A stretch of DNA of 9,303 bases. It comes from Chloroflexota bacterium. Lineage in GTDB: Bacteria; Chloroflexota; Anaerolineae; Anaerolineales; UBA11579. Below the pieces are notes generated by a model that saw only the letters and a list, made by a program, of their open reading frames with translations, was not told the DNA's origin and did no database searches. Location: assembly GCA_003250455.1 (NCBI GenBank), contig QKGK01000578.1:1-9303 (forward strand). The letters are read 5' to 3'. Position 1 is the first letter of the stretch, and each line of letters opens with the position of its first letter. Positions 5,226 through 9,303 of this stretch are shown here, piece after piece. The translations under genes were made by a program, and so were the position numbers.

Positions 5226-6080
5226 CTACTCCACCCCGGCAAGAAAGGCCAGTCCCACTGTCCCCGGCCCCAGGTGCGTCCCCGCAGCCGGGCTGACTGG
5301 AGTGACCACGGTGCGTACGGTCTCGATACGGGCTTGCACTTTCTCAATAAGCTGCTCGGCGACCTCCTGTGCGTTGGCATGCAGGGCGGCAATCTCCACC
5401 GGGCGGCGGTCCCCGATGCGTTCCAGGGCGATCTCCACCATCCGGTCGAGCGCTTTGCTGCGGGTGCGGATCTTTTCGATGCCCTCAAAGCGTCCATCCA
5501 CCACTTCCAGGATCGGCTTGAGCTGCAAGGCAGAGCCGAGGAACTTTGCCGCTCCACCGATGCGGCCGCCGCGATGCAGGAACTCCAGCGTCTCAACTGT
5601 AAACAATACCCCGGTGTTCGCCAGGGCATGTTCCACTACCTCCCTACATTTCTTCAGGGATGCCCCCGCTTTGATCGCCTCTTGCACCTTTGCGAGAGAG
5701 AAACCCACCGTCATCGTGCCGGTCAGTGAGTCCACCACCTCAATTGCTGCATTTTTGATCATTTCCTTGGCCGCCAGGGCTGAGTCATACGTTCCTGACA
5801 GTTTGGACGAGATCGTCACCACCAGGATCTGGTGACCTTTTTCCAGTAAATCTTCATAAATTTCTTTGAACATCACAGGAGTGGCCTGAGAAGTGGAAGG
5901 CATCTCCCTGGCGGTTGCCAGCCGCTGGTAAAACGCATCCGGTTGAATGTCGACCCCATCGAGCAGTTCCTCCCCTTCCCAGATGATGATCGCCGGTGCG
6001 GTGCGCACCTCCAGATCGGGCAGGAACCCCTCGGGCAATGTAGTTGTGCTGTCAACCACTAAAGCAATTTTTTCACTCAT
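5226..6080 (-). CDS. DegV family (fatty-acid-binding, FakB-like) protein
   Basis: Cytosolic lipid-carrier family; FakB members hold a fatty acid for phosphorylation by the kinase FakA, feeding phospholipid synthesis. The 284 residues are the usual length. Seen: KIALVVDSTTTLP (4-16) with the first conserved DST; MPSTSQATP (60-68), the family's TSQ motif next to the carboxylate site; VTISSKLSGTYDSA (88-101); EVVDSLTGTMTVG (114-126); LEFLHRGGRIG (165-175); and the C-terminal GTHLGPGTVGLAF (267-279), which contributes to the ligand head-group site. Start ATG preceded by GGAGAG four nt upstream. No fakA-like kinase is visible nearby, so ligand and partner are inferred from family only. Stands alone on the minus strand, convergent with the DUF1801 gene. 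Confidence 0.93.
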   Translation of the reverse strand: MSEKIALVVDSTTTLPEGFLPDLEVRTAPAIIIWEGEELLDGVDIQPDAFYQRLATAREMPSTSQATPVMFKEIYEDLLEKGHQILVVTISSKLSGTYDSALAAKEMIKNAAIEVVDSLTGTMTVGFSLAKVQEAIKAGASLKKCREVVEHALANTGVLFTVETLEFLHRGGRIGGAAKFLGSALQLKPILEVVDGRFEGIEKIRTRSKALDRMVEIALERIGDRRPVEIAALHANAQEVAEQLIEKVQARIETVRTVVTPVSPAAGTHLGPGTVGLAFLAGVE

Positions 6081-6337
6081 TTCACTCTCCTAAATGGGTT
6101 ACATCGAATATATCACAAATCAGACAAAATAACTAAATAAAAAATTTCCAGGGAAAGTCGGGCAGGACATCAGCAACCCTTTGTTTTTTCCAAAAAATGC
6201 ATTTCAAATCAGTCAGGAGATTTAGGACGTTTTCGGATATAATCTATGTACAGTATCCTGACCACACAACACCCTACATTGAAGCCATCATTTTGGCAGA
6301 ATTTCACCGTGTCAGGTAGGGATTAGAACATAGCAGC
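6081..6337. other. Intergenic region between divergent degV and the secreted protein gene
   Basis: 257 nt, clearly more AT-rich than the genes around it. It holds the degV ribosome binding site, a TATATT (6107-6112, minus) that might be a degV -10 box without a good -35, and a TATAAT (6238-6243, plus). The right part contains two interleaved 6-nt complementary pairs. I find no open frame with a credible start, no RNA gene and no repeat. Confidence 0.5.
6238..6243 (+). promoter_or_regulatory. Candidate -10 box upstream of the secreted protein gene
   Basis: A perfect TATAAT on the plus strand, in an AT-rich region; transcription would start near 6250 and leave a leader of about 88 nt before the ATG at 6338. 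The expected -35 position reads AGGAGA, unlike the consensus, so activation by a regulator or a chance match are both possible. Confidence 0.35.
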
Positions 6338-7981
6338 ATGGAGAGAAGTCCACGAAACGAGCCCCTGAAGCGCAAGCGGCTGGTCTTGGTTTATTTATCT
6401 ATCGGGATCAGCGTTCTTTTCGTCTGCATGATGCTGCTCCCTCAATCTGTATCCGCCGCGCAGGTTACGGATACCCCCCAACCGACCCCCACAGTAATCC
6501 CAGATGGCATTCCTCTTCCCGATTTCCCGGCAGGCCGCCGCACAGTGTTCAACATCCGCAGCACCATGTATCACCACTGGATGCTTACTCGCATGGAAGG
6601 CGAAAAAGTAAGCTGCCACATTTACAAAGCCGTGATCGGGGAACCCACCGACGCCGAGGTATTGGGCTACTGCGGTTGGCAGGTGTATTTCCAATGGCTG
6701 GACGGGCTCTGCAAAGACACCCTCGACCGGCAGACACCCTGCACCGGGCTGACACTCCATTACATCGGCCCGATCAACGAACAGCTCAGGGTGCAGATCA
6801 AAATTCCCGGCGCGCTGGCCTTCATGGACCAGGTCAACTGCGGCCCCTGGGGTATATGCGACCAGGCCCCGCGTCTGCGGTTTGGCGGTTACGAACCACT
6901 CCACTCCGAGCATATCGAAACGGTGCGCATCCGCATCGACAATGGCGAAGAATATATCTGCGAAGGCTGGGACTGCACCATGGTGATGCCGCAAACTGGC
7001 GCAGACGGTGTGCAGATATCCTTTTATGTCACCTCTTCCTGGGGCGATGACAGCCCCAAATTAACTTTCTACATGCGCAACATCGTTCTGCCAGACAACA
7101 CCTACCTTTTCCAACTGATTGACACACAATGGGATAACCAGATCCCAACAGACGCAGCTTATTGGAAATTCTTCCCCCCGCTGACCAACTATACACCCTG
7201 GCTGGAGGAAGTCACCTCTCCCGACCAGCTGTATACCGAACAGGAATACGCCTTACTGGCAGGTGTGTTCATCCTGCGTGGAGACGTCTCCGCCGCCCAA
7301 TGTGCGGATGGCGGACTGCTGCAAAACCTGGCGGCAAGCGGATGTGGGGTAGAAGCAGCGAAAGATGCGGTGATTGAAGCGCAAAACCGCTTCGACGCCA
7401 AAATTCTTGATGCTGCCCAGTCCAGCCGGATCCCTCCCTATCTGCTCAAAGGGGTCATCGGCCAGGAATCGCAGTTTTGGAATGGCTGGGTGATCGAGGG
7501 GGAATATGGCTACGGCATGATGACCGATGAAGGTGCAGATTTACTGCTTACCTGGAACATCCGCACCTTTTTAGACCTGTGCATCCCGGCCTATGGCGAG
7601 AGAGACTGCGCCTGGGGCTATACCAACATGGCAGACTACCCGCGCGCTTACCTGCGCGGCCAGGCGCTCAAACCCTTGGGCACTGACGACGAATTCAAAC
7701 TGATCGGCAAAACCATTGCTGCCGCCGCCGGTCAGGCCGGGCAGATCATCCGCAACGTGACCCGAATGGAACCCGGCGACCTGATGGATTACGAAGAGAT
7801 GTGGCGCATCAGCCTGGCGATCTACCACGGTGGCAGCGGGTGCGTAGGCACAGCGATTGAAGATGCCTGGGAAGTGGAAGAAGAACTCAGTTGGGGGATC
7901 ATCAGCGAATACCTGCCCGGCGACTGCCAGACAATTGCCTCATATCCCTTCTGGGTGACCAATTACAGCTTAAACCCCTGA
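6338..7981 (+). CDS. Secreted cysteine-rich protein with a lytic-transglycosylase-like C-terminal domain
   Basis: A 547-residue exported protein of uncertain function. Residues 1-40 form a signal peptide: basic MERSPRNEPLKRKR, hydrophobic stretch 15-34, likely cleavage after VSA (38-40). A short Thr/Pro stalk (44-62) follows. Residues about 65-260 form a domain I do not recognise, predicted mostly beta by eye and with eight cysteines. Residues about 340-547 resemble family 1 lytic transglycosylase/lysozyme folds: IPPYLLKGVIGQESQFWNG (365-383) puts E377 where the catalytic Glu of the ES motif sits, GYGMMTDEGADLLL (391-404) resembles the GxxGLMQ element, and LAIYHGGSG (493-501) resembles AAYNAGPG. 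The mature part has 14 cysteines, an even number consistent with disulphides. Peptidoglycan cleavage is an inference. ATG chosen because it precedes the signal peptide, with an in-frame TAG shortly upstream; no strong ribosome binding site. Confidence 0.85.
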   Translation: MERSPRNEPLKRKRLVLVYLSIGISVLFVCMMLLPQSVSAAQVTDTPQPTPTVIPDGIPLPDFPAGRRTVFNIRSTMYHHWMLTRMEGEKVSCHIYKAVIGEPTDAEVLGYCGWQVYFQWLDGLCKDTLDRQTPCTGLTLHYIGPINEQLRVQIKIPGALAFMDQVNCGPWGICDQAPRLRFGGYEPLHSEHIETVRIRIDNGEEYICEGWDCTMVMPQTGADGVQISFYVTSSWGDDSPKLTFYMRNIVLPDNTYLFQLIDTQWDNQIPTDAAYWKFFPPLTNYTPWLEEVTSPDQLYTEQEYALLAGVFILRGDVSAAQCADGGLLQNLAASGCGVEAAKDAVIEAQNRFDAKILDAAQSSRIPPYLLKGVIGQESQFWNGWVIEGEYGYGMMTDEGADLLLTWNIRTFLDLCIPAYGERDCAWGYTNMADYPRAYLRGQALKPLGTDDEFKLIGKTIAAAAGQAGQIIRNVTRMEPGDLMDYEEMWRISLAIYHGGSGCVGTAIEDAWEVEEELSWGIISEYLPGDCQTIASYPFWVTNYSLNP

Positions 7982-7988
7982 AATTAAG

Positions 7989-8648
7989 TTAATCCAACAA
8001 CCCCAGTTCTTTTGCCCGTAAAGCTGCCTGGGTGCGGTCGCGCACGCCTATTTTGTTGAGGATTGCGGAGACATAGTTCTTGACAGTTCCCTCAGCCAGG
8101 TGAGCCTGGAAGGCAATTTCCCGGTTGGTGAGGCCCTGTGCCAGCAGTCGGAGCACCTCTTCCTCACGTTCGGTCAGCGGTTCCACCAGGCTGTCGGCGC
8201 TCTCTTTGGCAGCCGGAGCAATCCGGGCAAACTCTGCCACCATCTTGCGGGCCACCGAAGGTTCGATCAAAGCGCCGCCAGCCATCACCGTGCGGATCGC
8301 CTCAGCCAGTTCCGCACCGGAGACATCTTTCAGCAGATAGCCCATTGCCCCGGCGCGCAGTCCTTCAAACACATACTGGTCATCGTCGAAGGTCGTCAGG
8401 ATGATGATCAGCGCCTGCGAGTTGAGGCCGACCAGCTGACGGGTGGCTTCAACTCCATCCATTTCCGGCATCCGGATATCCATCAGCACCACATCCGGCT
8501 GGTGTTCGGCATAGGCTTCCAATGCCCGCTTGCCGTTCTCCGCTTCTGCAATTACTTTCAAGTCCGGTTCCAATTCCAAAATGGTGCGCAGTCCATCCCG
8601 CATCAAACGCTGGTCGTCCACCAACATCAAACGGATTTTCTCACTCAT
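7989..8648 (-). CDS. NarL/FixJ-family response regulator
   Basis: Cytosolic transcription factor of a two-component system, 219 residues. Receiver domain (about 5-122): acidic pair D11/D12, phospho-acceptor D57 in VVLMDIRMPEMDG, T85 in ILTTFDDD and K107 in GYLLKD, so all key residues are intact. A linker (about 125-155) leads to a LuxR-type helix-turn-helix (156-219): LTEREEEVLRLLAQGLTNRE, then GTVKNYVSAILNKIGVRDR (187-205), the recognition-helix region. Its ATG lies inside the end of the histidine kinase gene (8-nt overlap, ATGAGTGA), so the pair is cotranscribed and probably translationally coupled. Its regulon cannot be told from sequence; the adjacent secreted protein gene is one possible target. 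It converges with that gene, seven nt between stops. Confidence 0.95.
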   Translation of the reverse strand: MSEKIRLMLVDDQRLMRDGLRTILELEPDLKVIAEAENGKRALEAYAEHQPDVVLMDIRMPEMDGVEATRQLVGLNSQALIIILTTFDDDQYVFEGLRAGAMGYLLKDVSGAELAEAIRTVMAGGALIEPSVARKMVAEFARIAPAAKESADSLVEPLTEREEEVLRLLAQGLTNREIAFQAHLAEGTVKNYVSAILNKIGVRDRTQAALRAKELGLLD

Positions 8649-9303
8649 GGGAGTCCTCGGAATCGAAAGGTAATTTCACCGATATCTGCGCACCGCCGCC
8701 TGGACGGCTTTCAAAATAGCATTCGCCTCCCAAAAGATTTACCCGCTCTACCAAACCGCGCAGGCCAAAACCGGTAGGCGCATCCTCATCCGGAAATCCA
8801 ACCCCATCATCGCTGATCAAGAGGGAGAGCGACTCTCCCTGCACAAATACCTGCACCCAGGCATGCTTCGCCTTGGCATGCCGCTGGATATTGGTCAGCC
8901 CTTCCTGGACAATCCGGTAAACGGTATGGCGAGTGCGCGAGGAGATCTCCTTTGTGTCATCCACCTGCAGGTTGATCTCCAGCCCGGTGGTCTCCTCAAA
9001 GGAGAGCGCCAAACGCTCCAGGGCGGTTTCCAGTGCCAGGTCCACTTCGATCGGTTGGCGCAGGGTTGCCACTGTCCGCCGGAGTTCATCCAGCGCTTCA
9101 CGCACCTGCCCTCTCACTGTCCCAATCATTTCAGCAGACTTCTCCGGGTTCTGGGGGATCAGACGCTGCGCCCCTTCCAACTGCACCGCCGCTACGGTCA
9201 GCCTGTGGCCGAGGGAATCGTGCATCTCGCGGGCCAGGCGGTTGCGTTCTTTAGTGGCGGCCAGTTCCTCCACCCGCTGGACATAATCCTGCAGTTGGTC
9301 GTG
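8641..9303 (-). CDS. NarL-type sensor histidine kinase, C-terminal part (cut by right edge)
   Basis: Kinase partner of the adjacent response regulator. The last 220 residues are visible; the sensor part and true start lie beyond the right edge, since the frame is open to base 9303. A GTG at 9273 could be mistaken for a start but sits inside the coiled coil before the phosphorylation site. Seen: HisKA_3 dimerisation/phosphotransfer region with ERNRLAREMHDSLGHRL, the phospho-acceptor His at visible residue 28 (codon 9220-9222); DELRRTVATLR; then the HATPase_c domain with N-box VQEGLTNIQRHAKA, G1 box ISDDGVGFPDE, G2 box GFGLRGLVERV and the terminal GGGAQISVKLPF. All catalytic boxes look intact. 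The stop overlaps the regulator's start. Signal sensed is unknown. Confidence 0.95.
   Translation of the reverse strand, partial: HDQLQDYVQRVEELAATKERNRLAREMHDSLGHRLTVAAVQLEGAQRLIPQNPEKSAEMIGTVRGQVREALDELRRTVATLRQPIEVDLALETALERLALSFEETTGLEINLQVDDTKEISSRTRHTVYRIVQEGLTNIQRHAKAKHAWVQVFVQGESLSLLISDDGVGFPDEDAPTGFGLRGLVERVNLLGGECYFESRPGGGAQISVKLPFDSEDSHE

Noticed and set aside
6413..6430. Possible lipobox (LFVC) in the signal peptide of the secreted protein
   Set aside because: Val precedes the Cys, where Gly, Ala or Ser is required, and a good signal peptidase I site (VSA) follows ten residues later.
6395..6994. A 199-codon minus-strand frame inside the secreted protein gene
   Set aside because: Shadow of the plus-strand gene, which has a signal peptide and consistent codon use; the antisense product shows no recognisable domain.
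8100..8777. A 225-codon plus-strand frame opposite the response regulator and kinase
   Set aside because: Shadow of two intact, well-recognised genes on the other strand; His/Gln/Arg-rich translation typical of antisense frames.
9271..9273. GTG as the start of the histidine kinase
   Set aside because: The frame remains open and coiled-coil-like to the window edge, and a kinase starting there would lack any sensor or full dimerisation helix.

Overview
The window looks like ordinary, densely packed bacterial chromosome. The best guess for the host is an Anaerolineae-type Chloroflexota bacterium. That guess rests on the moderately high GC, the secreted protein with a Thr/Pro-rich stalk, and the flavour of the proteins; no rRNA or other taxonomic marker is present, so it is inference. 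I see no insertion sequence, prophage, CRISPR array, tRNA or rRNA gene.

Left part, minus strand (read right to left). A perfect sigma70-type promoter (TTGACA-17-TATAAT, 3465-3493) and a leader of about 140 nt drive the ribosomal protein operon rplU (bL21), rpmA (bL27), rpmE (bL31), which ends at a clear intrinsic terminator (1961-1990). A second transcription unit follows: a candidate promoter (1892-1920), then tdk (thymidine kinase), hpt (hypoxanthine phosphoribosyltransferase) and a tRNA nucleotidyltransferase/poly(A) polymerase family gene that runs off the left edge. The last two overlap, which suggests translational coupling. This unit combines nucleotide salvage with RNA 3'-end processing.

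Middle. Divergent from the ribosomal operon is a probably leaderless gene for an RlmL/YpsC-type THUMP methyltransferase (3591-4730), followed by a DUF1801 protein (4748-5167). A perfect 15-bp hairpin separates this pair from a convergent DegV-family fatty-acid-binding protein (5226-6080, minus).

Right part. After a 257-nt intergenic region comes a 547-residue secreted, cysteine-rich protein with a divergent lytic-transglycosylase-like C-terminal domain (6338-7981, plus). It converges, with only 7 nt between the stop codons, on a NarL-type two-component system: response regulator (7989-8648) and sensor histidine kinase (8641 to beyond the right edge), both on minus and overlapping by 8 nt.

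The most unusual object is rpmE. It encodes a normal zinc-binding bL31 (about residues 1-67) continued in frame by a domain that closely resembles the C-terminal domain of the RNA polymerase alpha subunit (about residues 84-150). The neighbouring bL21 carries a 73-residue Lys/Ala/Thr-rich tail. Two ribosomal proteins of one operon thus have accessory C-terminal extensions, one of them taken from the transcription machinery.
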